Source: Microbacterium testaceum (GTDB lineage: Bacteria; Actinomycetota; Actinomycetes; Actinomycetales; Microbacteriaceae). From it: DNA of 64,000 bases. Positions within the stretch are counted from its first letter, which is position 1. Each line of letters begins with the position of its first letter. The position numbers and the translations under genes were made by a program. Below the pieces are notes generated by a model. It did not search any database. It was not told the DNA's origin and saw nothing but the letters and a program-made list of their open reading frames with translations. The DNA lies in contig NZ_JAJGNJ010000002.1 of NCBI RefSeq assembly GCF_020781835.1, positions 62,001 to 126,000 of the forward strand. The letters run 5' to 3'. Positions 46,346 through 56,872 of the stretch are shown here, piece after piece.

Positions 46346-47796
46346 TTGCCCAGCACCGCCTCCATGACCTTCTTCGCTATCGGGGCGGCGATCTCGTTGC
46401 CGCTCCCGTTCTGCCCCTGGCCCCCGCCGTTCTCCACCACGACAGCGACGGCGACCTTCGGGTCGTCCGCCGGGGCGAATCCGGTGAACCAGAGAGTGTA
46501 GGGACGTGCGTCGTTCTCTGCGGTGCCGGTCTTACCCGCCACCTGGACCCCGTCTATTCTTGCATTCGACGCCGCGCCGTCCTGGACGTTCGCCGTCATC
46601 ATCGTGACCATCTGCGCCGCGGTGTTCGACTCGAGAGCGCGGCCGAACTCGCTGCTCGAGCCCTCTTCCGCGACCGAGAGATTGGGTTCGATCACCCGGT
46701 CGATCATGCGCGGGTTCATCACGACGCCGTCGTTCGCGATCCCCGCCGAGACCATCGCCATCTGCAGGGGGGTCGCGCGGACCTGGCCCTGCCCGAAACC
46801 GCTCAGCGCGGTCTGCGGCGCATCGAGGTTCGAGGGGTACGTCGAGGGCGTGGAGGTCAGGGGCATCGAGAACGACGAGTTGAAGCCGTACTTCTCCGCC
46901 TCCGCCCGGATCGCGTCGTCGCCCAGTTCGACGGCGAGTTCGGCGAAGGGGATGTTGCAGCTGAGTCGCAGCGCGGTCGCGATCGTCACGGTGTCGCCGC
47001 CGCCGCAGGTGCCGCCGCCAGCGTTGCTCACGACGCTCGAGGACTGCGGGAGCGTGTAGGAGGCGACGTTCGGGAACGTCGAGTCGGGCGTGTATCGACC
47101 GGATGCCAGCGCGGCCGAGGCCACGACGAGCTTGAAGGTCGAGCCCGGGGGGTTCAGGTCGCCCTCGATCGCTCGATTGACCAGCGGCTGCGAGGGATCC
47201 GCGGCGAGCTGGTCGTAGGCGGCGTTGACGGCGTCCGGGTCGTGCGCGGCGAGCGTGTTGGTGTCGAAGCTGGGCTTGGACACCATGGCGAGGATCCGGC
47301 CCGTGGACGGCTCGATCGCGACGACCGCGCCCTGCTGGTCGCCGAGGGCGTCCCATGCGGCGCGCTGGACGTCGGCATCCACGGAGAGCTCGACATTCGA
47401 ACCGCGCGGAACCTGGCCGGTCAGGGCACGGTCGATCCGCGAGAAGAACTGATTCTCGTCGGAGCCGCTGAGCACGCTGTTCTCGGACAGTTCGATCCGC
47501 GTCTTGGCGTCGAGAACGGGGTTCATGTATCCGGTCACGGGCGCCCACATGGCGGCATCCACGTACTCGCGCTGCCAGCTGTAGACGTCGTCGGAGGGGA
47601 CGGACTGCGCGATCGGGGTGCCGCTGACGATGATCGATCCGCGCTGGATCTCGTACGAGTCGTAGAGGGCGCGCCGGTTGCCCGGGGTGTCGGCGAGATT
47701 GGCCGCCTGGCCCACCTGGATGATGCTCGTCGAGACGAACAGCGCGAGGAACATCGCCAGCATGACGATGCTGAGGCGTCGGAGCTCTTTGGTCAC
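46342..47796 (-). CDS. pbpA: Class B penicillin-binding protein PbpA (transpeptidase)
   Basis: The 484-residue protein has an N-terminal membrane anchor (residues 8-30) and a transpeptidase domain. The active-site Ser is in GSTFKLVVASA (SxxK), SxN is SCN in LRLSCNIPFAEL, and KTG is in AGKTGTAEND. It cross-links peptidoglycan with its partner SEDS glycosyltransferase encoded just upstream. The start is GTG at 47796. Confidence 0.93.
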   Translation of the reverse strand: MTKELRRLSIVMLAMFLALFVSTSIIQVGQAANLADTPGNRRALYDSYEIQRGSIIVSGTPIAQSVPSDDVYSWQREYVDAAMWAPVTGYMNPVLDAKTRIELSENSVLSGSDENQFFSRIDRALTGQVPRGSNVELSVDADVQRAAWDALGDQQGAVVAIEPSTGRILAMVSKPSFDTNTLAAHDPDAVNAAYDQLAADPSQPLVNRAIEGDLNPPGSTFKLVVASAALASGRYTPDSTFPNVASYTLPQSSSVVSNAGGGTCGGGDTVTIATALRLSCNIPFAELAVELGDDAIRAEAEKYGFNSSFSMPLTSTPSTYPSNLDAPQTALSGFGQGQVRATPLQMAMVSAGIANDGVVMNPRMIDRVIEPNLSVAEEGSSSEFGRALESNTAAQMVTMMTANVQDGAASNARIDGVQVAGKTGTAENDARPYTLWFTGFAPADDPKVAVAVVVENGGGQGQNGSGNEIAAPIAKKVMEAVLGK

Positions 47797-47842
47797 GGTG
47801 CCTCCTCCGGGGTACGGGTGCGGGCGGGCGTGGGCGTGGGCA

Positions 47843-49239
47843 TCAGCCGATCACCACCCGCGGACGGCTGCGCACGGCGTCCGAGATGCGCAGGAGGAAG
47901 GCCACGATGATCCAGTTCGCCACGAGTGAGGAGCCGCCGGCCGCGAGGAACGGCGTGGTGAGACCGGTGAGCGGGATGACCCGGGTCACGCCGCCGACCA
48001 TGATGAACACCTGCAGCGCGATCGTGAACGAGAATCCGGTCGCGAGGAGCTTGCCGAAGTCGTCCTGGCCGGCGAGCCCGACCCGGATGCCACGGCTGGT
48101 GAACACCATGTACAGAGCGAGGATCGCGAACAGGCCGACCAGCCCCAGCTCCTCGCCGAGGCTCGGCACGATGTAGTCGCTCTGCGACAGCGGCGTGATG
48201 TAGGGACGGCCCTGGCCGAGGCCCGTGCCGAAGAGTCCGCCGTGGGCGAGACCGAAGATGCCCTGCGTCAACTGATAGCTGCCGCCGTCGGCGTCGATGA
48301 CGGCCGGGTTGAACGCGTCGAGCCAGTTCGTGAAGCGGCCGTTGACGTACGGCAGGACGCGGGATGCCAGGAACGCTCCGGTCGCGACGAGAACCACGCC
48401 GATGAGCACCCAGCTCGTCTTGCCCGTGGCGACGTAGAGCATCGCGACGAACATGCCGAAGATCAGCAGACCCGTGCCGAGGTCGCGCTGCAGCACGATG
48501 ATGCCGAGCGAGACGAGCCAGATGATCAGGACCGGACCGAGTTCGCGGGCGCGCGGCCACGTCATGAAGAGGAAGCGCGTACCCGTGGACGTCAGGCTCT
48601 CTCGGGTGCGGACGAGGTAGCCGGCGAAGAAGATCGCGAGGCAGATCTTGGCGAGCTCGCCCGGCTGGAACGATACGAAACCGAGCGAGACCCAGACGTC
48701 GGCGTTCTGCTCGGTGCCCAGGCCGGGCACGAAGGGCAACAGCAGAAGCAGGATGCCGACGAGACCCGAGAGGTACGTGTACCGGAACAGCACGCGGTAG
48801 TTGCGCACGAAGATCACCACGGCCAGTGCCGCGACCAGTGCGATCGCCGCCCAGGCGATCTGGCGGATGGACGTGGCATCCCATCCCTGCAGACCCACGG
48901 CGAGGTCGATCCGGTAGATCATCGCGATGCCGAGGCCGGTGAGCACGGTCGCGATCGGCAACACGAACGGGTCGGCGTCACGGGCGCGCAGGCGCAGGAC
49001 GATGTGCATGGCGAGCGCGAGCACCGCGGGGATGGCCGCGAGCACGAGGTAGCCCGACTCCACGGTCCCGTTGACCCCCAGCTGGACGAGCACGATCGCG
49101 GAGCCGTAGACGGCGATCGCGAACAGCAGCAGGCCGAGCTCGCGGTTGCGCTGCGTGGCGGGGACGCGGATCTTCTTCAGCGCACGCATGACGGCGGTGT
49201 CGGTGGACACCGCGTCGGAACGCGTCACGTTCTGGTCGG

Positions 49240-49243
<4 letters not shown>
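47843..49243 (-). CDS. SEDS peptidoglycan glycosyltransferase (FtsW/RodA family)
   Basis: The 466-residue integral membrane protein of the FtsW/RodA/SpoVE family polymerises glycan strands. About ten hydrophobic segments follow a short cytoplasmic N-terminus. Conserved stretches include FQPGELAKICLAIFFAGYL, QRDLGTGLLIFGMFVAMLYVATG and PSLGEELGLVGLFAILALY. Its position between pstP and pbpA matches mycobacterial rodA. The ATG at 49243 overlaps the pstP stop by four bases. Confidence 0.92.
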
Positions 49244-50478
<1,235 letters not shown>

Positions 50479-50487
50479 GGAGGTGGG

Positions 50488-51030
50488 TTACTTCCGCAGC
50501 TCGAAGGTCGTCGCGCCCACCTTGATCGGCGCCCCCACCTTCACCTGGACGGGGGATGCCACGCGCACGCCGTCGTGCGAGGTCCCGTTGGTGGAGTCGA
50601 GGTCCTGCAGCATCCACTGGTCGCCCCACAGCACCAGACGTGCATGGTGGCTGGAGGTGTAGTCGTCGCGGATGACCAGGCCCGACTCGCTCGAGCGGCC
50701 GATCGTGAGGGGCTCGGTGCCGAGGGGGAGTTCGAGTCCCGCCTTGGGCCCGCTGGTGATGACGATGCGCGAGACGGACGACGTCGTGGCCAGTCCGCCC
50801 GCCGGGGCCGCCGCCGGCGGTGCGGGCCGCTTGACCTGCGTCGTCACGGCGTTCGGCGAGGCGGTCGGGGCGGGCGCGGCCGGAGCGGGAGCGGATGCCG
50901 ACGGCTCGGGGAGCTTGCGCACCTTGACACCGAACAGGTCGGCGCGCAGCGAGTAGACGACACCGAAGACGAAGAACCACAGCAGGACGAGGAACCCGCC
51001 CTGCAGAAGGAGAAGAGTCAACGGACTCAT
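50488..51030 (-). CDS. fhaB: FHA domain protein FhaB (FipA)
   Basis: The 180-residue protein starts with a membrane segment (LTLLLLQGGFLVLLWFFVFGVVY), a Pro/Ala linker, then an FHA domain (about residues 95-178; LTIGRSSESGLVIRDDYTSSHHARL, DLDSTNGTSHDG). It binds phosphothreonine on kinase targets such as FtsZ or MurJ in actinobacteria. The ATG overlaps the fhaA stop in ATGA. Confidence 0.93.
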   Translation of the reverse strand: MSPLTLLLLQGGFLVLLWFFVFGVVYSLRADLFGVKVRKLPEPSASAPAPAAPAPTASPNAVTTQVKRPAPPAAAPAGGLATTSSVSRIVITSGPKAGLELPLGTEPLTIGRSSESGLVIRDDYTSSHHARLVLWGDQWMLQDLDSTNGTSHDGVRVASPVQVKVGAPIKVGATTFELRK

Positions 51031-51764
51031 GACAGGGGCCCCCGCTCCCGAGCGTCGAAAAGCTGTGTCGCATCGGACGGTGCCGACCGTCGCGCGGGCT
51101 GCGCCTGAGCGACCACGCGGAAGACGATATCGGTGCGTCCGATGGAGATGGTGGAATCCGGTGGCAGCGCGGCCTCGGAGACCTTGTGCCCGTTCAGCGT
51201 GGTGCCGTTCGTCGAGCCGAGGTCGCGGACCATCGCGCGCTCGCCGTCCCACAGGATCTCGACGTGCTTGCGGCTCGTGCCGGCGTCGGGGATCGTGATG
51301 TCGGCGTCGCTGCCGCGACCGATGACCGTGCGGGCCTTCGTGAGCGGGTGACGCGTGCCGTTGATGTCGACGACGCCCCGCCACGACACCTTTCCTTCGC
51401 TGGTCCGCGAATCCACTCGGAGGGTGCCGGTCGACAGCGAGCCATCGCGTTCGATCGAGATCGTGACCGGCCCCGCGAACGAATACCCCTGCGTGCGCGC
51501 GTGCTTCTTCACCAGGGTGTCGAGCTCGGACACGAGCGTCGAGCCCAGGGCGCTCATCTTCTCGTCATCGGCGGGCGAGAGGCGCACCGAGAACGCGTTC
51601 GGCGCGAGAATGCGCTCACGCGTGACCACCACGGCCTTCTTGTCGAGCTCGCTGCGCAGGGCCGCGGCGATCTCCACCGGCTGGATGCCACTGCGGAAGG
51701 TCTTCGCGAACGCACCGTTGACGGCGCGTTCGAGACCCTTCTCGAAACTGTCGAGTAGTCCCAC
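51027..51764 (-). CDS. fhaA: DUF3662/FHA domain protein FhaA
   Basis: The 245-residue cytoplasmic protein has an N-terminal DUF3662 domain (about residues 1-115; MGLLDSFEKGLERAVNGAFAK at the start) and a C-terminal FHA domain (about 140-225; TVIGRGSDADITIPDAGTSRKHVEI, DLGSTNGTTLNG). In mycobacteria FhaA binds phosphorylated MviN, linking kinases to lipid II flipping; murJ lies at 4.0 kb here. It is the first gene of the cluster; start GTG at 51764. Confidence 0.94.
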   Translation of the reverse strand: MGLLDSFEKGLERAVNGAFAKTFRSGIQPVEIAAALRSELDKKAVVVTRERILAPNAFSVRLSPADDEKMSALGSTLVSELDTLVKKHARTQGYSFAGPVTISIERDGSLSTGTLRVDSRTSEGKVSWRGVVDINGTRHPLTKARTVIGRGSDADITIPDAGTSRKHVEILWDGERAMVRDLGSTNGTTLNGHKVSEAALPPDSTISIGRTDIVFRVVAQAQPARRSAPSDATQLFDARERGPLS

Positions 51765-51847
51765 GAGACTCCTTCAGGCAGGCAGACCAGTAGCCACATC
51801 GTAGTCAGCACGCCTGGACAGGTCATGGAAGCGGGGCCCGAACACGG

Positions 51848-51877
51848 TTCGTCGGGGGCGCGAGGCCGTGATATTCT
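51848..51877 (+). promoter_or_regulatory. Candidate promoter of tRNA-Leu
   Basis: TTCGTC (51848-51853) and TATTCT (51872-51877) with an 18-base spacer, about 40 bases before the tRNA. Confidence 0.45.
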
Positions 51878-51917
51878 CGGGAAGTTGAGTGCGCGGCATC
51901 CATGGATGCCATGACTC

Positions 51918-52001
51918 GCGCGAGTGGCGGAATAGGTAGACGCGCTGGCTTCAGGTGCCAGTGCCCGCAAGGGCGTGGGGGTTCAAGTCCCCCCTCGCGC
52001 A
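51918..52001 (+). tRNA. tRNA-Leu (anticodon CAG)
   Basis: An 84-base class II tRNA: acceptor GCGCGAG with CTCGCGC, anticodon loop TTCAGGT with CAG at 51952-51954, variable arm TGCCCGCAAGGGCGT, T-loop GTTCAAGTC. Discriminator A at 52001. Confidence 0.97.
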
Positions 52002-52012
52002 CAGACGACAGA

Positions 52013-52039
52013 GGCCCCGGATTCATCCGGGGCCTTCGT
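52013..52039 (+). terminator. Terminator after tRNA-Leu
   Basis: Perfect 9-bp stem GGCCCCGGA-TTCA-TCCGGGGCC (52013-52034) followed by TTCGT. Confidence 0.85.
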
Positions 52040-52125
52040 CGCGTTCGCGGGAGGTCTCAGAACTCTTCTAGGCCCTTTCTGCGCGTTTCCCGCCCTCCGT
52101 GACGGGGTGCGGGTAGGAAGGTCAG

Positions 52126-53382
52126 ATGGACAAGGTCGCCCGCCCGAGCGTCGTCACGATCATGCGCTCGCCGCTGTTCGCCGTGGTCGTCTTCTTCGCC
52201 ACCGTGGTTCAGGTGTGCAGCGACCCCGTGCTCGCCATCTCCAGCGGCACAGGAGAATGGGCCCACAGCCTGTCGCCGCAGGTGGTCATCACGCTCGTGG
52301 CCGTGGCCTGTCTGGCTCAGGCGTCGTCCGTCTCCGCCCTGGCACCCCGGCCGGTGCTCGCCATGCTCGGTGCTCTCGCCTGCTACCTCGCGGTCGCCGT
52401 CGTGCTGGGCGTCCCGACGTGGGCGACGCCCATGCAACTGGTTGTCGCGATCGCGATGTTCGCCGTGGGAAGCGCCCACACGATCCCGGTCGCGGCGACG
52501 TGGGCGGCGGTCGGTGTCGGCGTCGGGTGGGCGTCCCTGGGGGCCTGGGCCGCCGGTCTCGGCGTCCCGCCCGGGGCGATCCTCGGCTTCCTCCTGACCG
52601 AGGGCGTGTCGTTGGCATCCCTGTCCTTCGCCGGTGTCGCTCTCGGTCTGCTGTGGGCGGCGCTCGAGCGACGCACGGAGCGGGCGCGGCAGCACGCGCT
52701 GGACCTGCAGGCGCAACAGGCCGAAGCGATCGAGGCGTCGCGCACGGCCGAGCGCGGTCGGATCGCGCAGGAGCTGCACGACGTCGCCGGGCAGCACCTG
52801 GCCGGACTGGTCTCGCTGTGCGACGCGTCCGCCGATCTCGCGCCCGCGCACCCCCAGCAGGCGCTCCAGCTCATCGACGAGGTCCGAGCCGAGGGGCGCT
52901 ACGCCGCGGCCAGCCTGTACGGCGCCCTCGGCGACCTGCGGGCGGTCGAGGCCACAGCGCATACGCCGACACCGGACCTGCGCAATCTCGACGACCTCGT
53001 CGCCTTCTGGCGGGAACGCGGCATGGACGTCGTCGCGACGACCGAGGGAGACGCCGAGCTTCCTCCGGCCGTGGTCTCGACGACCGCGTACCGCGCGATC
53101 CAGGAGGCGCTGTCGAACGCCGCCAAGCATGCGGCCGGCGCTCCCGTCCGCGTGCACCTGGAGATCGATACCGGGCGCGTGCACGCGACCGTCGAGAACG
53201 GTGCTCCCCGCCGTGAGCGCGACCCCGAGAGTGGTCTCGGACTGGGCTGGGGGTTGGATAACCTGCGCCAGAGGCTCGCCCTCGTCGACGGCGCGCTGCA
53301 CGCCGCCGCCGACGACGCGGGGGGATGGCGAGTGGGGGTGGAGATCCCGCTCCCGAGGACGACGGAGGCCGTACGTGACTGA
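52126..53382 (+). CDS. Sensor histidine kinase (HisKA_3/NarX type)
   Basis: The 418-residue kinase has about five or six transmembrane segments in residues 12-182, a coiled coil, the phospho-acceptor His218 in RIAQELHDVAGQHLAGLV, and an HATPase domain with N-box AIQEALSNAAKHA and G-box GLGLGWGLDNLRQRL. It phosphorylates the response regulator encoded next (eight-base overlap). It sits two genes before lanKC, so it may control lanthipeptide production; the signal is unknown. Confidence 0.9.
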   Translation: MDKVARPSVVTIMRSPLFAVVVFFATVVQVCSDPVLAISSGTGEWAHSLSPQVVITLVAVACLAQASSVSALAPRPVLAMLGALACYLAVAVVLGVPTWATPMQLVVAIAMFAVGSAHTIPVAATWAAVGVGVGWASLGAWAAGLGVPPGAILGFLLTEGVSLASLSFAGVALGLLWAALERRTERARQHALDLQAQQAEAIEASRTAERGRIAQELHDVAGQHLAGLVSLCDASADLAPAHPQQALQLIDEVRAEGRYAAASLYGALGDLRAVEATAHTPTPDLRNLDDLVAFWRERGMDVVATTEGDAELPPAVVSTTAYRAIQEALSNAAKHAAGAPVRVHLEIDTGRVHATVENGAPRRERDPESGLGLGWGLDNLRQRLALVDGALHAAADDAGGWRVGVEIPLPRTTEAVRD

Positions 53383-54064
53383 CAGTGACCCCATCCGGGT
53401 GCTCATCGCCGACGACAACCGTCCGTTCCGGCGCGGCGTCCGTCTGCGGCTGGAGCACGCGGACGGCATCACGGTCGTCGGTGAGGCCGCCACGGGTCGC
53501 GACGCCGTCCGTGGCGCGCTCGCCGAGCACGCCGACGTCGTGCTGATGGACCTCGAGATGCCGGAGATGAACGGCATCGACGCCACGCGCGCCGTCGTCG
53601 CAGAATCCGGCGGCGCGACGCGCGTCATCGCCCTCACCAGTCACGGCGAGGATCAGCTCGTCATGAGCGCTCTGGGCAACGGAGCGTCCGGATACCTCTT
53701 GAAGACCCACGACAGCTCCCAGCTCGTCGAGGCGATCCGGGCCGCCCACCGCGGCGACGCGCTCATGTCCTCCCGGGTGACACGGTCGGTGCTCACCGAG
53801 ATCGCGCAGCGTCGCCTGTCCGACGACGACCGCGCGAAGGTGGCATCCCTCAGTCCTTCCGAGGCCCGCGTCGTGCACTTCCTCAGCGACGGCATCACCT
53901 CCAACGAACAGCTCGCCGACGCGCTCGTGGTGTCGGTGAACACGGTTCGCAGCCACATCCAGTCGTCCATGCGCAAGGTGGGCGCCGCCGACCGTACACA
54001 GCTGGCGTTGTGGGGCGTGCGCGTGCGCGCAGAGCTCGCGCCTCATCCGAATGGACGAATCTGA
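53375..54064 (+). CDS. NarL/LuxR-family response regulator
   Basis: The 229-residue regulator has a receiver domain (Asp pair IADDN, phospho-acceptor Asp59 in VVLMDLEMPEMNG, Lys in YLLKTHD) and a C-terminal LuxR-type helix-turn-helix (LSPSEARVVHFLSDGITSNEQLADALVVSVNTVRSH). The regulators of SapB/AmfS clusters, RamR and AmfR, belong to this family, so a similar role is inferred. The GTG at 53375 overlaps the kinase stop. Confidence 0.9.
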   Translation: MTDSDPIRVLIADDNRPFRRGVRLRLEHADGITVVGEAATGRDAVRGALAEHADVVLMDLEMPEMNGIDATRAVVAESGGATRVIALTSHGEDQLVMSALGNGASGYLLKTHDSSQLVEAIRAAHRGDALMSSRVTRSVLTEIAQRRLSDDDRAKVASLSPSEARVVHFLSDGITSNEQLADALVVSVNTVRSHIQSSMRKVGAADRTQLALWGVRVRAELAPHPNGRI

Positions 54065-54110
54065 GCGCGATCCTCTCTCTCGCCGCGCTCCTCGGCCGAG
54101 GGTGAAGAAT

Positions 54111-54126
54111 GGCCGGTTGATCGGCC
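54111..54126. promoter_or_regulatory. Short inverted repeat in the RR-lanKC spacer
   Basis: GGCCG-GTTGAT-CGGCC, in the 183-base spacer before lanKC. It could be a response-regulator site or a small hairpin; evidence is weak. Confidence 0.25.
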
Positions 54127-54247
54127 GAATCGCGACGGATCGTCGCTCGTGGGCGTGCCCGTCCGCGGTCCGCCCGAGCCACGCCCCCCGCACACCATGG
54201 CCTCGCGCCGCGTCCCGACGGCGCGACGGAGGCGGTGGGGCGGGGGC

Positions 54248-56872
54248 ATGGACGCGATCTATCCGGTGTTCGCACGCGCGGACAGGTACTTCTACGAGCA
54301 CCCCGGCCGTGGTCCCGCGCTCGAGGACGACGTGCCCTTCGCCGTGGACGTCCCGGCGTCGTGGCGTCGCGCCGATGACGGCATCTGGGCCTACTACGAG
54401 CCCGAGGGCGCGTCGCTTCCCGAGCAGGGCTGGAAGGTGCATCTCAGCATCACCCACGACGCCGCGGAACTCCTCCTGCGGGTCGTGTCCGGATACTGCG
54501 TGGGCGAGGGCTTGCCGTTCAAGCACCTCTCGCGCCCGAGTGTCCTCGCCGCCTCGAACGGGAAGGATGCCAGCCGGGAGGGGTCCGGCAAGTTCGTCAC
54601 GATCTATCCGCCTACGAGCGCGGTTCTCGAGCGCACGCTGACGGAGCTCGGCAGGCGGACCGCGGACCATCGCGGTCCGCACATCCTCTCCGACCTGCGC
54701 TGGAGCGAAGGGCCGGTCTTCGTCCGGTACGGCGGCTTCCGCCGGATGTTCGTCGAGATCGACGGCGTCCCGACGCCCGCGATCCGCCATCCCGCCGGGC
54801 ATCTGGTCGCCGACGTGCGTCGGCCCGGATTCGCCCCGCCGGACTGGGTCGAGATCCCGTCGTTCCTCCGGCCGCTGGTGGAGGAGCTCGGCGAGGTGCG
54901 CCCGCCCGACGGCTTCCCGGGCGTCACGGGCGTTCTGCACCATTCCAACGCGGGCGGTGTCTACACCGCCGATGACGGGGGTCGAGAGGTCGTGGTGAAG
55001 GAGGCACGGCCGCACGCGGGGGTGACCGCCGACGGGCTCGACGCGGTCGCGCGCGCAGAACGCGAAGCCGACACCCTCCGGCGTCTCCGCGCGCCCGGAA
55101 CCGTCGCGCTCCTTCGTGACTTCACAGCCCTCGGACACCGCTACCTCGTGCTCGAGCGGGCCCGCGGCGTGCCCCTGCACCAGGCGGTCGTCGCGCGGCA
55201 TCCCCTCGTCTCGGCTGGTGCGGACGCGGCGGCGGTCGCCGAGTACCGCGAATGGGCGTTGGGCCTCGCGCGACGGCTCGTGCGCGTCGTCGAGCAGGTG
55301 CACGCCGGCGGTTTCTCCCACGGCGACGTACATCCGGGGAACTTCCTGATCGATGACACGGGCGCGGTCACCCTCATCGACTTCGAGATGGCGCGACCCG
55401 CACCCGAGAACGCGCCCGTCGCCATCGGGGCGCCAGGATTCGTCGCCCCCGACTTCGCCGGCCCCGCCGCGCGCGTGGGCACGGCGGCCGATCTGTTCGC
55501 GCTGCGACGCCTCCTGCTGTTCCTCTTCGCGCCCCTCGCTCCGCTGCTCGACCTGCACCCGAACGTGGAGTCGCGACTCGAGCAGTGGGTGACCGAACGT
55601 TTCGCTCTCACGGACGTCGATCGTCGCGACCTGCGCTTCCGCGAAACCGCCTGTCGCCCGCGACCGGCCGACGACGAGCCGCGTGAGCAGAGGATCGACG
55701 CCCTCGTCCAGCACCTCCTCGCCGACGCCACTCCCGAGCGAACGGACCGACTCTGGCCCGGCGACCCCGCGCAGTTCGACGAGCCCGCCTACGCGGTCGC
55801 GCACGGCGCGCTCGGGGCTCTCCTCGCTCTCCACGCGGCGACCGGGCGCGTGCCGGAGGAAATCGAACGGTGGTGCGCCGAGGCCATGCGCGCGGCCACG
55901 CCGCGATCCGGGCTCTTCGACGGACTCGCGGGCGCCGCGGCGGCCTGGGAGGCGCTCGGTCGGCCCGGACTCGCCGACGAGGCGCTCGCCCGATGCCTCG
56001 ACGCGCCGCCGCGGGCCGACACGGCCGGGGTGTACGGCGGTCCCGCGGGCACCGCCCTCGGGCTGCTTCGCCTGGCGGACCGGCATCCGGAGCTCGTCGG
56101 TAAGGCGCGCCGGATTTTCGACGATCTCGCCGATCGCGAGCGGGGGTGGACCGTCGCCGCGTCGGGGCCCGTGGCCACCGGCGCCGGAGGACTGCTGCGC
56201 GGCCCGAGCGGGGCCGCCGTCCTCGCTCTGGCTCTCTTCGACCATCAGGGTGACAGCGCGCTTCTCGATCTGGCCGAGGCGGCGATCGCCGCTGATCTGG
56301 CGCGATGCGTGCCGACGAAGGACGGCTCGCTGCAGATGGACGAGGGCTGGCGGCTCCTGCCCTACCTCGGCTCGGGGTCGGCGGGCGTGGCGCAAGCGCT
56401 CGCGGGGTTGGTCGCCCGGAATCCGGCGACGGTGCTCCGTCCGCAGCTCGAGGGCCTCACCCTGGCCGCTCAGCCGGAGTTCGTTCTGGAGCCGGGGCTG
56501 TTCCAGGGTCGGGCCGGACTGATGCTCGTCCTCGCCGCCCAGGAGGCGAGCGCCCGCGGCGCGGGGGCGACCTCGGCGAAGTCCGCAGAGAACGCCCTGC
56601 GCCGTCACGAGCGACTCCTCGGGCTGCACGCCATCCCACGGCCCGTCGGCGTCGGTTACCCGGGCCGCGCGCTGCTGCGTCTCTCGTGCGACCTGGCCAC
56701 CGGATCCGCGGGCGTCCTCTGGACTCTCGCGAGCCTGCGCGACGGTCGACGCATGTCGTTGCCGTTCCTCGACCTCCCCCCGGTCGACGCTGCCCGATTC
56801 CGGGCACGAGGTCCGGGGGGAGGTGACACGAATGGGATACCTGCTCTCTTTGCAGACGCTCGAGCGCGGTGA
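54248..56872 (+). CDS. lanKC: Class III lanthionine synthetase (LanKC: lyase-kinase-cyclase)
   Basis: The 874-residue enzyme dehydrates Ser/Thr of a precursor peptide and cyclises them. Residues 1-230 are a phospho-Ser/Thr lyase-like region (QGWKVHLSITHDAAELLL, GLPFKHLSRPSV). Residues 230-540 are a Ser/Thr kinase-like domain with Lys in EVVVKEARPHAG, catalytic HGDVHPGNFLI and a metal-binding DFEMA. Residues 560-874 are LanC-like, without the Cys-Cys-His zinc ligands of class I/II cyclases (no CHG), which is the mark of class III. The ATG at 54248 (MDAIYPVFARADRYFYEHP) matches the usual family start. Its last 41 bases overlap the precursor gene. Confidence 0.9.
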   Translation: MDAIYPVFARADRYFYEHPGRGPALEDDVPFAVDVPASWRRADDGIWAYYEPEGASLPEQGWKVHLSITHDAAELLLRVVSGYCVGEGLPFKHLSRPSVLAASNGKDASREGSGKFVTIYPPTSAVLERTLTELGRRTADHRGPHILSDLRWSEGPVFVRYGGFRRMFVEIDGVPTPAIRHPAGHLVADVRRPGFAPPDWVEIPSFLRPLVEELGEVRPPDGFPGVTGVLHHSNAGGVYTADDGGREVVVKEARPHAGVTADGLDAVARAEREADTLRRLRAPGTVALLRDFTALGHRYLVLERARGVPLHQAVVARHPLVSAGADAAAVAEYREWALGLARRLVRVVEQVHAGGFSHGDVHPGNFLIDDTGAVTLIDFEMARPAPENAPVAIGAPGFVAPDFAGPAARVGTAADLFALRRLLLFLFAPLAPLLDLHPNVESRLEQWVTERFALTDVDRRDLRFRETACRPRPADDEPREQRIDALVQHLLADATPERTDRLWPGDPAQFDEPAYAVAHGALGALLALHAATGRVPEEIERWCAEAMRAATPRSGLFDGLAGAAAAWEALGRPGLADEALARCLDAPPRADTAGVYGGPAGTALGLLRLADRHPELVGKARRIFDDLADRERGWTVAASGPVATGAGGLLRGPSGAAVLALALFDHQGDSALLDLAEAAIAADLARCVPTKDGSLQMDEGWRLLPYLGSGSAGVAQALAGLVARNPATVLRPQLEGLTLAAQPEFVLEPGLFQGRAGLMLVLAAQEASARGAGATSAKSAENALRRHERLLGLHAIPRPVGVGYPGRALLRLSCDLATGSAGVLWTLASLRDGRRMSLPFLDLPPVDAARFRARGPGGGDTNGIPALFADARAR

